DNA from: Bradyrhizobium sp. ISRA464
Lineage (GTDB): Bacteria; Pseudomonadota; Alphaproteobacteria; Rhizobiales; Xanthobacteraceae
NCBI RefSeq assembly: GCF_029910095.1
Contig: NZ_CP094526.1
Location: forward strand, 1,674,001 to 1,738,000
Direction: 5' to 3'
Length of the DNA: 64,000 nucleotides
Part shown: piece after piece, positions 34,411 through 43,632 of the stretch
How the letters are laid out: each line of letters opens with the position of its first letter
Position numbering within the stretch: the stretch's first letter is position 1
Made by a program: the position numbers and the translations under genes
The notes under the pieces: generated by a model
Seen by the model: only the letters and a program-made list of their open reading frames with translations
Databases searched by the model: none
Told to the model about the DNA's origin: nothing

Positions 34411-35706
34411 TCACGCCGCGGCGAGCACCGGCTGCGCCGGCCGCCGGGCGATCATCAGCGACAGGACGGCCGCGACGATGCCGGTCAAGCCTGCGATCAT
34501 GAAGGCTTGCAGATAATCGCCCTGCGCGGAGCGCATGAAGCCGGCGAAGAACGCAGCGCTAGCGGCGCCGAGCTGATGGCCGGCGACCACCCAGCCGAAC
34601 ACCAGCGGCGCGTTCTTGTCGCCGAATGCTTCATTGGCGATGCGCACCGTGGGCGGCACGGTCGCGATCCAGTCGAGACCATAGAACACCGCGAACACCG
34701 ACAGGCTGACAAGCGAGAAATCCGAGTAGGGCAGGTAGATCAGCGACAGGCCGCGCAGTCCGTAATAGAAGAACAGCAACTTTCGCGGATCGAAACGGTC
34801 GGTGAGCCAGCCGGAGAGCGTGGTGCCGAACAGGTCGAAGAACCCCATCAGCGCCAGCAGGCTCGCCGCCTGCACCTCAACGATGCCATGGTCGCCGCAG
34901 AACGCGATCAGGTGGGTGCCGACCAGACCGTTGGTGGTGAAGCCGCAGATGAAGAAGGTGGCGAACAGGAACCAGAACGCCCGCGTCGTCGCGGCGCGCG
35001 CGAGGTTGCTGAATGCGGCGGTGAACGGATTGCCTTGCGCGGGCGACGCCGGCTGATCGTCATTGAGGCTGCCGAACGAGCGCAGGCCGACCGACGCCGG
35101 CCGCTCGGGCACCAGGAAATAGACCAGCGGAATCAGCACCGCGCAGCACGCCGCCACCGTCAGCACCACCGGCCTCCAGCCGCCCCATGCCACCAGCGCC
35201 GCAAGGCCCGGCATGAAGATCAGCGTGCCGGTCGCGGTGCTCGCCGTCAAAAGCCCCATCACGAGGCCCCGATTGGTGGTGAACCAGCGATTGACGATGG
35301 TGGCGCCGAGCACGTTGGCGACCGCGCCCGAGCCGATGCCGGAGAGCAGCCCCCATGTCAGGAACAGTTGCCACGGCGCGGTCATGAAAGTGCTGGCGCC
35401 GGTCGACGCCGCCATCAGCATGAGTGCGCCCAGCACCGTGCGGCGGATGCCGAAGCGCTGCATCACGGCCGCAGCGAATGGGCCCGCGAGGCCGTAGAGG
35501 AAGATGCCGATCGCAGCGGACGACGAGATCACGCCGACATTCCAGCCGAACGCCTGTTGCAGCGGCAGCATCAGCACGCCCGGCGTCGCGCGCAGGCCCG
35601 CCGAAGCAAGCAGCGCAAGGAAGATCACGGCGACGACGACAAACGCGTAGTTCTGGCCGAACGGCCGTCTCGGCACGGGGGCGGGTTGAAGCGGGGTGCT
35701 GGTCAT
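34411..35706 (-). CDS. MFS transporter (OxlT/monocarboxylate-like)
   Basis: A 431-residue inner-membrane protein with twelve hydrophobic segments. Typical features are the GLRATPGVLMLPLQQAFGWN stretch after helix 1, an AVMQRFGIRRT loop 2-3 and SGWLTDRFDPRKLL in loop 8-9. This layout (helix 1 ending in PxxG...W) is seen in oxalate/formate and monocarboxylate-type MFS carriers. The substrate is unknown. Divergent from a TetR regulator with two operator-like dyads between them, so it is very likely that regulator's target. Confidence 0.9.
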   Translation of the reverse strand: MTSTPLQPAPVPRRPFGQNYAFVVVAVIFLALLASAGLRATPGVLMLPLQQAFGWNVGVISSSAAIGIFLYGLAGPFAAAVMQRFGIRRTVLGALMLMAASTGASTFMTAPWQLFLTWGLLSGIGSGAVANVLGATIVNRWFTTNRGLVMGLLTASTATGTLIFMPGLAALVAWGGWRPVVLTVAACCAVLIPLVYFLVPERPASVGLRSFGSLNDDQPASPAQGNPFTAAFSNLARAATTRAFWFLFATFFICGFTTNGLVGTHLIAFCGDHGIVEVQAASLLALMGFFDLFGTTLSGWLTDRFDPRKLLFFYYGLRGLSLIYLPYSDFSLVSLSVFAVFYGLDWIATVPPTVRIANEAFGDKNAPLVFGWVVAGHQLGAASAAFFAGFMRSAQGDYLQAFMIAGLTGIVAAVLSLMIARRPAQPVLAAA

Positions 35707-35707
35707 G

Positions 35708-35758
35708 TTACTTACCGGTACGTATTGAGGTGCGGCGTGTATACGTACCGGTCAGTAA
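35708..35758. promoter_or_regulatory. Two TetR operator-like dyads between MFS and tetR genes
   Basis: TTACTTACCGGTACGTAT at 35708-35725 and ATACGTACCGGTCAGTAA at 35741-35758. Each is near-palindromic about ACCGGT, and the two are inverted copies of each other with one mismatch. The first lies directly at the MFS start codon. This layout suits repression of both genes by the adjacent TetR protein. Confidence 0.85.
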
Positions 35759-35795
35759 CATTGTCAAGTGCCGTGGAGGAGCCGAAAGAACCGTC

Positions 35796-36398
35796 ATGAC
35801 CAAGACCGCCGAACCATCTGCGGAGCGCCCCGTGCGCGCCGCCGACCGGATCCGCGCCTCCGCGAGCGAACTGTTCTATCGCGAGGGCATTCGCGCCGTC
35901 GGCGTCGATGAGGTGGTCGAGCGGGCCGGCGTCACCAAGCCGAGCCTCTATCGCAGCTTCGCCTCCAAGGACGAGCTCGCGGCCGCCTATATGCGCGACT
36001 ACGACCTGGATTTCTGGGAGAAGTTCGAAAATCCCGGCGGGAAATCTTACAGCGATGCGCGCGAGCACGTGCTCGCCTATATTCGTATCCTCTCCACGCG
36101 CGCCGTGCGCAAGGGCTATCGCGGCTGCGGCCTCAGCAACGCGACGGTCGAATATCCGGCGCGCGACAATCCCGCGCGGCAGGTCGCCGAAGCGCACAAG
36201 AAGGTCTTTCGCAAGCGCCTGCGCGAGCTCGCAGCCAGCATGGGCGCGCGTCACCCCGCCGTGCTCGGCGACGCCCTGCTGCTGCTCATCGAAGGCATCT
36301 ACAGCACGGGCCAGCAATCGGAAGATGGCCCGGCGCAGTCGGCGGTCACGGTGGCGAAGCTGCTGATCGATGCGAGCGTGGTCCCTGAAGATTACTGA
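35796..36398 (+). CDS. TetR-family repressor
   Basis: From the ATG at 35796 a 200-residue protein. The N-terminal DNA-binding domain reads RIRASASELFYREGIRAVGV, then VVERAGVTKPSLYRSFASKD, the canonical TetR HTH. The C-terminal ligand domain contains KGYRGCGLSNATVEYPARDN, a cysteine-bearing segment common in regulators of this branch. It lies divergent to the MFS gene with two operators in the 89-bp gap; the likely mode is autoregulation and release of the exporter by its ligand. Confidence 0.93.
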   Translation: MTKTAEPSAERPVRAADRIRASASELFYREGIRAVGVDEVVERAGVTKPSLYRSFASKDELAAAYMRDYDLDFWEKFENPGGKSYSDAREHVLAYIRILSTRAVRKGYRGCGLSNATVEYPARDNPARQVAEAHKKVFRKRLRELAASMGARHPAVLGDALLLLIEGIYSTGQQSEDGPAQSAVTVAKLLIDASVVPEDY

Positions 36399-36470
36399 CC
36401 TTGCGGCGGGACAGTCATACACAACGCAACGTCAATCCTTGAAGCAGGCACTCGCAAGCAATGCCTACGG

Positions 36471-36935
36471 ATGAATCTGCGCGCCGCCTGTGGTATCTCG
36501 CCGATGTTTCACGTACAAATTGTGAAACGGGAGAGGCCGGTGAGACGGATAAAAAACAGGGATGAAATCCTCAAATTTATGGAGGAGGAGCACCAGCAGC
36601 ACTTCAAGGTGGCTCTCCTCTTAGCCGGCGCTCATGGGGCGGGTCTAGCGACGTGTGCGACCGTTTGGAAGGATTATGCAAGTACGCCGCAGTACCAAGG
36701 GATAGGCGTACTCTTTATCATTCTAGGAACGGGGCTGATTTCCGCGATCATCAATTACGCCATCGTGTTCATTGCTCGAAATATTGTCCGAGGTGCGCTG
36801 ATGATTCATGAAGATCCAAATGATGCTTGGGGCGCTGTGATACTCCAGATCTTTTATTGGGTGACCGTTGTGGTGTCGGCTGGCGCCTTATTGGCAGCGA
36901 TCGGGTTTTTGGTCTGGCGATCTCGTTTGCTTTGA
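36471..36935 (+). CDS. Small membrane protein with about three helices, hypothetical
   Basis: Up to 154 residues. A charged N-terminus (RRIKNRDEILKFMEEEHQQH) is followed by hydrophobic segments near FKVALLLAGAHGAGLATCA, GIGVLFIILGTGLISAIINY and QIFYWVTVVVSAGALLAAIG. No family recognised. No ribosome-binding site stands out, and starts at 36504 or further in are possible. The DNA is AT-richer than its flanks, and it precedes the hydrolase/DUF2971 gene, so the two may be part of one acquired unit. Confidence 0.6.
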   Translation: MNLRAACGISPMFHVQIVKRERPVRRIKNRDEILKFMEEEHQQHFKVALLLAGAHGAGLATCATVWKDYASTPQYQGIGVLFIILGTGLISAIINYAIVFIARNIVRGALMIHEDPNDAWGAVILQIFYWVTVVVSAGALLAAIGFLVWRSRLL

Positions 36936-37091
36936 CGGAACGCTGGGTCACGGCTTCTACTGCTCGTTGTCGACCGTGTCTGTTGGAGGACATCTCACAT
37001 GACCCGGTACCGTAGGTATCTGCACGCTTCCACTCAAGTATTAGAAGTGAGTAATGCCTACCGCCTTGAAATTGCATAGATATCATTTAGG

Positions 37092-38096
37092 TTGCAAGGC
37101 CTCCTATCAAGTGAGTCTTGCTTGCCTTCTGAAGCAACCTTTTTTGCAACCATTTCTGCGCACGGCGACGGATGCGCGGATGTGATTTTCGTTCACGGCT
37201 TGACTGGCGATCCGGTCGACACTTGGTCATCCGACGGAGTAACCGAGCAGGAAGGCCCATATTGGCCCAGATGGCTGGTCACCGATCTGCCGCATCTGAA
37301 TTTTTATACCTTGGGTTTTCCCGCGAGCCTCTTTGCGCAGTGGGCCAAAAAGGAAATGAACCTCTTCCAGCGCGCGAAGAACGTACTTGAGCTGTTGGCA
37401 GCGTACGGTTTTGGATCTCGCCCAATCGTCTTCGTTTGCCATAGCTTGGGTGGTTTGCTCGTAAAGCAAATCCTCAGGACTGCAAAAGAATCCACTGAAG
37501 ATGCTTGGCATATTTACTGTTCGAACTACAAAGCCATGAATGATCCGATGGAAGGATACTACTTGGCTGCCTTCTCTGCCGACCGTCACCGCTATGCCGC
37601 GAGCCTCATGCAGGAGAAGAAGCGGGGTCGTGGTTTGGCCTGCTTCAGCGAGACCCACGATAATGACCTTCTATGGGCGCACTACGCCAGCAATTGGAGC
37701 GGTATCTGCATCGAGTACGACTATTCCGAACTAAGCGCTTCGATCCGAGAACTTGAGGCCGCCAATCTTTTCCCCGTTATCTATTCGAGCGATTTGATAA
37801 CGATAGATGACCGTGATTTGATTGATGCCGAGGAGGCGGTTGATAGGATACTCAGGCAGAAGAAGCAGTGCTGGTCTTACGAAAGGGAGTGGCGCCTGTT
37901 GGCGAATTTGGGTCCGAACATGATCGGTCCATTGACGATCACGAGGATATTCTTGGGATCGAGGATAGCAAAAGATCACAAGCGACAACTGATGCAAAAC
38001 GTAGCCGACGCGGGCATGACGACTGAATTCATGCAGATGAACGTTTCCGGCTACGATCAGGAATGGATTCTAACAGACGAGATCCCGACAGACTAG
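37092..38096 (+). CDS. Chimeric alpha/beta-hydrolase - DUF2971 protein
   Basis: 334 codons from a TTG at 37092; the true start is uncertain. Residues ~28-130 match the N-terminal half of a SesB/SERAC1-like hydrolase: ADVIFVHGLTGDPVDTWSSD and the nucleophile elbow VCHSLGGLLVKQIL. The fold then breaks off, before the expected acid and His. From about residue 140 the sequence is DUF2971: YKAMNDPMEGYY, LACFSETHDNDLLWAHYASN and WSYEREWRLLANL. The first strand of DUF2971 is missing too. So two incomplete domains are joined in frame, either by deletion or as a real architecture. Low-GC, in an accessory patch. Confidence 0.7.
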   Translation: MQGLLSSESCLPSEATFFATISAHGDGCADVIFVHGLTGDPVDTWSSDGVTEQEGPYWPRWLVTDLPHLNFYTLGFPASLFAQWAKKEMNLFQRAKNVLELLAAYGFGSRPIVFVCHSLGGLLVKQILRTAKESTEDAWHIYCSNYKAMNDPMEGYYLAAFSADRHRYAASLMQEKKRGRGLACFSETHDNDLLWAHYASNWSGICIEYDYSELSASIRELEAANLFPVIYSSDLITIDDRDLIDAEEAVDRILRQKKQCWSYEREWRLLANLGPNMIGPLTITRIFLGSRIAKDHKRQLMQNVADAGMTTEFMQMNVSGYDQEWILTDEIPTD

Positions 38097-38200
38097 GCTG
38101 CCGGGATGTTCGAGTCGTTGTCGTTTCGGTTCAACATTTGCGGGGCGGATCACGCTCGGATGAACTTCTCAATCGCGCCCATAGCTAGTCGCCGCAACTA

Positions 38201-38467
38201 TCACTTGATCCCCTCCAGCATCTTCCGCGCCTCCCCCAACAACGCCCGTATCTCCCTTCGCTCGGCGATCGCATCCCTGCTGAATAGGCCGTGCTTGCGC
38301 GCGTTCTGGTTTGCCCTTGGTGCGCCGGATCCCTTTGCGCCGCCGTGCATGCGGCAGCGCGTCTTGCCGTGCACCGCCGGCGAACGGCAGGCGCCGCCGC
38401 AACGGGTTTTCGCGCCACAGCGCGGGCTCGCCAGCATCGGGCCGGTGTTTCTGATGTGATCGCTCAT
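38201..38467 (-). CDS. HGGxxG-motif small protein, phage-like
   Basis: 88 residues. CGAKTRCGGACRSPAVHGKT and CRMHGGAKGSGAPRANQNAR, then KHGLFSRDAI, are the family signature (a possible zinc site with several Cys and His, then an HGG loop). It is a small protein common in rhizobial genomes and near prophage-like genes; function unknown. Its ATG overlaps the stop of the upstream gene (ATGA at 38464-38467), so the two are translationally coupled. Confidence 0.8.
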   Translation of the reverse strand: MSDHIRNTGPMLASPRCGAKTRCGGACRSPAVHGKTRCRMHGGAKGSGAPRANQNARKHGLFSRDAIAERREIRALLGEARKMLEGIK

Positions 38468-39117
38468 GCCTGGGCTTCCGGCTTGGCATCGCGCCGTCGC
38501 CTGGGGCCCGCGGTCTTCGGCGCTTTCCGCGCCACGGATGCCGGGGTCTTGTCGGACACGATCACGCTCGCATGCTGCGTGACGTTGCCGACAATGGCCT
38601 TGCCGCCGTCCTCCACCTTCACGTTCTGCACGGTGATGGCGGGCTCGCCACGGCTGCGGTAGCGGTTGAGCGCCTCGATCTGGGCGGGAAAGGTGCGGGC
38701 GAGCCGGCCCAAGGCGCGCGCGGCGCTGTCGTGCTGGGCGAGGTCTTTTGCATAGGCGAGGTGCTGGGCGCAGCGCATCGCCATCACATGAACCGAAACC
38801 ATCTGGGCCACCAGCATCGCCTCGACGGAATCCCGGGGGCGAATGCTCTTCACCATCGAGATCATGAAGGAGAGGTTGACCTGGTCGGGACTTCCGCCGC
38901 TCACGCTGGCCTTGACCAATTGCCGGAGGATGCCGTCCATCGCCTCGCGGTCGGCGACCCCCAGTGCGTTCACCATGAGCTGTTCGCCGAGCTCCGGATC
39001 AGGATGGTCGATGCAGAAGCCGTGCGATGAGAATTTTATCCCTGGGGCTGCGGCAGCTTTGGTCGGATCAGGTGCGGCGATCGCCGTCGTCATCGCGGGG
39101 TCCGGAGCGGTGTTCAT
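38464..39117 (-). CDS. Conserved hypothetical protein coupled to the HGG protein
   Basis: From the ATG at 39117 a 217-residue soluble protein. After a Pro/Ala-rich start, a mainly helical centre (PDQVNLSFMISMVKSIRPRD, AMRCAQHLAYAKDLAQHDSA) is followed by TVQNVKVEDGGKAIVGNVTQ and a basic C-terminal tail (GPRRRRDAKPEAQA). This pairing with an HGG protein recurs in Bradyrhizobium as far as I recall. The basic tail hints at nucleic acid binding, not shown. Residues upstream of 39117 do not look native. Confidence 0.7.
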   Translation of the reverse strand: MNTAPDPAMTTAIAAPDPTKAAAAPGIKFSSHGFCIDHPDPELGEQLMVNALGVADREAMDGILRQLVKASVSGGSPDQVNLSFMISMVKSIRPRDSVEAMLVAQMVSVHVMAMRCAQHLAYAKDLAQHDSAARALGRLARTFPAQIEALNRYRSRGEPAITVQNVKVEDGGKAIVGNVTQHASVIVSDKTPASVARKAPKTAGPRRRRDAKPEAQA

Positions 39118-39540
39118 GTCGATCTCCCTGGCCGGCGCGCGGTTCGGCCACGCGCCGGCGATCGTCGCCGCGGGGAGCCGGTGCGCTTTTTCAATGGTGG
39201 GTGAGGATTTTCGACCGCAATCGCAAACCGACGAGCCCGCCATGGCGGGTCGACGAGCGTTTGCACGATTTCGGAATATTAGAAGTGTGCCCCTGATTTG
39301 CCCGACGTGTCAAGTCGCCTTGTCGAATGCCGGCAGCCGCCGGTTACTTTGCATGGGGTTGTTTTCGATATTTTGGCAGCGCACACCTTCGAAGGGGCGT
39401 TCTCCAACGTCACCCGCAGCTATGCCGGCAAAGGCCGGTTCTGCGATGCGGCGTAGTTGGAACGACAGCGCCGCCGGCGCGCTCATGCGGAGCAGCGGGC
39501 AGCCCCGCTGCTCCGTTGGGCAATCATGCCGGGCTCAAGT
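39118..39540. other. Intergenic region, no gene seen
   Basis: 423 bp upstream of the coupled hypothetical pair on the minus strand and after the membrane protein gene. No convincing gene, repeat or terminator. Confidence 0.4.
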
Positions 39541-40263
39541 TTATTCCGCTGCACCCGGCTGCTGCGCCAAAGCTTCCCCTCGACCCGTGACAGTCGGCTC
39601 CATGAAGCCCATGACCGCCCCGCTCAGGGTGCTGCCGGTCAACAGCACGGTAGCGCCAAGCACCAGCAGGCCAACGAGTGTAAGGACGCTCGCATTTGTT
39701 CCGGTTACCGCGAGAATGCCAAGAACAATCGCGGCAAGACCCGAAAGGCACTGCAGAGCCGCCGAGCCGGAGGCCATTTCACCTGCGAGGAACTCGGCCC
39801 CCGAAGACGTCCCGGCCCCGGCTCGGTACGAAGCCCGCTTCGCCCGGTAAAGACGCCAAACCGAATTGCTGCTCAACAGCAGTGCGCCACCGAACGCAAT
39901 GACTGCTGCGGCCGTCAGCGTCTGTGCAGCGATACCGACAAGAGCAAGCACGCCAAGCACGATGCCGGCTGCTCCCACCACGAACAGAGACGAAAGTCCA
40001 CCGCCTGCCATGACCTCGTCGGCCGTGCCGGCGGCACTCGGTGGGGCTATCAGCTTTGTGAACTCGGTGAGCATGGTGCCCCCCTGGATCAGTAGCGCGG
40101 CTCCGAAGACGATCGTCGCAATGGCGGCCAGCATGGATTGGCCGACGCCCGCCAGTGCGACGATCGCCAGAATGACGGTCGCTGCTCCGCCGATCGCATC
40201 AACCACGCCGCCGTAAGTTGCAGCCTCTTGGAAGGTACGTTCTGAAGTGATCATAGTTGACAT
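39541..40263 (-). CDS. HdeD-like multi-pass membrane protein with internal repeats
   Basis: A 240-residue membrane protein of about six helices. The pattern of a Gly/Ala helix, a small loop and a second helix with FGAALL or LGATVLL recurs three times (near AAIATIVFGAALLIQGGTML, AAAVIAFGGALLLSSNSVWR, TLVGLLVLGATVLLTGSTLS). This is like HdeD-type acid-stress proteins, though similarity is only at the pattern level. It has its own upstream region and no operon partner. Confidence 0.7.
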   Translation of the reverse strand: MSTMITSERTFQEAATYGGVVDAIGGAATVILAIVALAGVGQSMLAAIATIVFGAALLIQGGTMLTEFTKLIAPPSAAGTADEVMAGGGLSSLFVVGAAGIVLGVLALVGIAAQTLTAAAVIAFGGALLLSSNSVWRLYRAKRASYRAGAGTSSGAEFLAGEMASGSAALQCLSGLAAIVLGILAVTGTNASVLTLVGLLVLGATVLLTGSTLSGAVMGFMEPTVTGRGEALAQQPGAAE

Positions 40264-40554
40264 GGGAACCTCCTTTGAGGTGCGCCGATGTCGGTCGATT
40301 TGCTGACTTGAAACTTCGCTACCCCAGGTGATTCTGGCGGGGAACGCCGGCCCGGGTAGCTACTCGTGCGGCCTTCTCGTGCGCGCCTTCGATTAGGAGG
40401 GAACGCATTGCCTATTGCTAGGTTCCGTTAGCTTTTCGGCTACCGCGCCGGCCAGGACCCGGCGCGACAGGCGAGGAGAGCGGGCCGCAGTTCCGTTTAA
40501 TCACGTTGTTATTTCAATAACATACGAGTTCGAGTGGAAGCGTCGGCGCGATCA

Positions 40555-41136
<582 letters not shown>

Positions 41137-41479
41137 GAGAGCGCCGGCGACAGTTGAGAAATTATCTTCTAAAGCGAAGAGGCAATATGGATCAGCTCGG
41201 TGAGCCGAGCAACTCCCAGATCGACAAATGGCGCAGCAACCACTTGCCCGTTTCGTTCATCGCCTCAGTTCGCTGACGCCCAACCTCGGGAACAAAGTTC
41301 CCGTCAGGCGTGTTATCGAAGCCCAGCCAAGTACAACACTTGAGGTGCGCTGGGTTCGTTCCCGATCAAGCGGTTGAGCGAGATGATAGCTTCAAGTGGA
41401 GGGCGCTTCCGCGGCGCAAATTCCCACCGCATTCCGGACGGTGCCAGTGCGCGGCCATGCAACCGGTTAAGGACATTGC
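41137..41479. other. Intergenic region, no confident gene
   Basis: 343 bp between divergent genes. On the minus strand about 57 codons without a start (roughly 41370 to 41200) read in a protein-like way (WLGFDNTPDGNFVPEVG, then [15 protein letters not shown]), possibly the remains of a gene; I do not recognise it. Confidence 0.35.
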
Positions 41480-43174
41480 ATGGCGCTTGAACGGGTGGAT
41501 CGCGACAGCTCTGGGTTTGTGAGGCCGCAACTCGGCCTCGCATTTGCTGCTCGCCATGCCGAGACGTTGCTCGTGCTCCTTGTGCTCGGCGTGGCCTTGG
41601 TCATCGGGCTTGCGACCGCCGCGGATTACGGGCTGTCCACCGACGAATTCAACACCGACGAGTACGGCCCCAAGGCGCTTGCCTGGTACACGAGCGCTTT
41701 TGCGGACCGGTCTCAGTTCGAGACGGTCGAAGAGTATCTGTGGATGTATGGACCGTGGTTTCAGATGCTCGTCGCGGCCGTGCAGTCGCTTGATCTCGCG
41801 AGCCCGATCACGGTCCGGCACGCCATGACCTTCCTGTTCGGCCTCGCTGGGCTCGCCGCCGTCGTGCCGATCGCACGGCTCACGGTCGGGGCCTGGGCTG
41901 GGCTCACGGCGCTCGCCCTGTGCCTGCTGACCGGTTACCTCTACGGCAACCTGTTCTTCGCCCCGATCGACGTGCCGTTCCTGTTCGCCATGAGCTGGTC
42001 GACGCTCTCGATCGTCCTGATGGTGCGGCGGGAGGTGCCAAGCTGGCGTCCGACCCTTGCGGCGGGCCTTGCCACTGGCCTCGCCATCGCGACGCGCACC
42101 GGCGGGGTGATTACGCACGCCTACCTCGTCGGCGGCATGAGCCTGTGCGCGCTCGAGGCGCTGCTGCGCCATGGCCGCGCCGGCTATGGCCCTTTGCGCC
42201 AGATCGCCTTGCATACGTTGCTTGTCATCCTCATCGCCTGGCTGACGGCGATGGCGCTGTGGCCGTGGTTGCAGATTGGAAATCCGCTCATGCAATTCCG
42301 CGAAGCCTATCGGCACTTTGCCACGCTCGACACCTCGTTCGAATTCCAGAACTGGGGCCAGCTCACCTTCACCGATAAACTGCCCGCCTGGTACATCCCG
42401 GGACAGCTTCTGGCGCGTTTGCCTGAGGGCTTTCTGGCATTGCTGTTGCTCGGCATGGCGGTCTGGATCGGTGCTGCAGCGGCGTGGACGCGCGCCACCT
42501 TCAGCGCCCTGCGTCGGTCCGGCGTCGCAGGACTGCGACCGGTCGCGGCCGAGCTCGCAGGTGCGCGCGCGGTGCTGGTCGTCAGCGTTGCGGCGTTCGG
42601 ACCTATCGCGGTGCTCATCCTGCAGGGCTTGACGCTCTATGACGGTGTCCGCCACGTATTGTTCGTGATCCCTATGCTCGCCATCGTCGCCGCGCGTGGG
42701 CTCACGAGCCTCTTGCCCTTCTTGCGACGCCTCCCGATCGTGCCCGTGGCCCTCGGGGTCGCGCACACGGCCACCATCCTGGCGACGCTCATCATCCTGC
42801 ATCCGCTTGAATATATCGCGATGAACGGTCTGGCAGGCGGCGTCGCCGGCGCTTACGGCCGCTTCGACCTCGACTATTGGAGCATGGCGGCTCCCGAGGC
42901 GCTGCGCCGCCTCGAGGCGCGAATTGACGCCGAAGGTCGGTTCGCGGGCGATTCACCGCGCGTGCTGCTCTGCCTGGCCTGGCGCGAGCAACTGGCAGGC
43001 GTGATGTTCCATCGCAACTGGATTGCCGAGACAGATCTGGACAAGGCCGACTACCTGATCGCCACCGAGCGCTGGCCTTGTGCCGAGGGCACGACGGCCG
43101 TACTGGTTGATGAGGTCAAACGATTTGGCCGCCCCTTCGCCTGGATCTACGCCAATTCGTCGCGGGCTCGGTGA
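41480..43174 (+). CDS. GT-C-type membrane glycosyltransferase-like protein
   Basis: A 564-residue protein with about ten or more membrane segments. After the first helix the acidic loop YGLSTDEFNTDEYGPKAL (about residues 49-66) matches the DxE/DE catalytic loop of GT-C enzymes such as ArnT and PMT. These move sugars from polyprenyl-phosphate donors in the periplasm. The C-terminus is a ~100-residue soluble domain. It converges on a GT2/DUF2304 operon, which often supplies such donors, so the pair may act together. Confidence 0.8.
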   Translation: MALERVDRDSSGFVRPQLGLAFAARHAETLLVLLVLGVALVIGLATAADYGLSTDEFNTDEYGPKALAWYTSAFADRSQFETVEEYLWMYGPWFQMLVAAVQSLDLASPITVRHAMTFLFGLAGLAAVVPIARLTVGAWAGLTALALCLLTGYLYGNLFFAPIDVPFLFAMSWSTLSIVLMVRREVPSWRPTLAAGLATGLAIATRTGGVITHAYLVGGMSLCALEALLRHGRAGYGPLRQIALHTLLVILIAWLTAMALWPWLQIGNPLMQFREAYRHFATLDTSFEFQNWGQLTFTDKLPAWYIPGQLLARLPEGFLALLLLGMAVWIGAAAAWTRATFSALRRSGVAGLRPVAAELAGARAVLVVSVAAFGPIAVLILQGLTLYDGVRHVLFVIPMLAIVAARGLTSLLPFLRRLPIVPVALGVAHTATILATLIILHPLEYIAMNGLAGGVAGAYGRFDLDYWSMAAPEALRRLEARIDAEGRFAGDSPRVLLCLAWREQLAGVMFHRNWIAETDLDKADYLIATERWPCAEGTTAVLVDEVKRFGRPFAWIYANSSRAR

Positions 43175-43221
43175 GTGACGTCCCCGGCACAAACTTGCCC
43201 CGCGCGACTTGGCAATGGCAT

Positions 43222-43632
43222 CTACTTCTTCGCCTGCAATTCGATCGGGGGCGCCTCGACCTTGCGGGCCAACTTGACCGGGCGACGTTTTCGCGGGGGG
43301 CCTGCCTCACGCCGGCTCTCCTTGGCGCGATCGATCGCCACGGCGCGCGTCAGCCGCGTGATCATGTCGAGCTGGAGCCGCAGCTTGAGATGCAAGTGGA
43401 GCATGATGAGCAGGCTGATCACGACCCAGGTGTAGACGATCAGGTCTGACCCGCGGCCGATTCCCGCGAAGGCCGCAAGCGCCGTGGCATGCTCCGGCAC
43501 CCAGACGAAGTAGAGGCCGGCGAGCGCGGCGCCGCTCGCGAACAGCCCGATGATCGGCACCGTTCGATGCGCCGACCATGCGTAGACCAGAACCAACGCG
43601 AGAAGGGCGGTCAGAAACAGCTGCGCGATCAT
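43222..43632 (-). CDS. DUF2304 membrane protein
   Basis: 136 residues with three membrane segments (LFLTALLALVLVYAWSAHRT, PIIGLFASGAALAGLYFVWV, LIVYTWVVISLLIMLHLHLK) and a basic tail (PPRKRRPVKLARK). DUF2304 proteins sit next to GT2 dolichyl-phosphate-mannose-synthase-like enzymes and probably help at the membrane. Its ATG overlaps the GT2 stop by 4 nt. Last gene of a three-gene operon. Confidence 0.85.
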   Translation of the reverse strand: MIAQLFLTALLALVLVYAWSAHRTVPIIGLFASGAALAGLYFVWVPEHATALAAFAGIGRGSDLIVYTWVVISLLIMLHLHLKLRLQLDMITRLTRAVAIDRAKESRREAGPPRKRRPVKLARKVEAPPIELQAKK

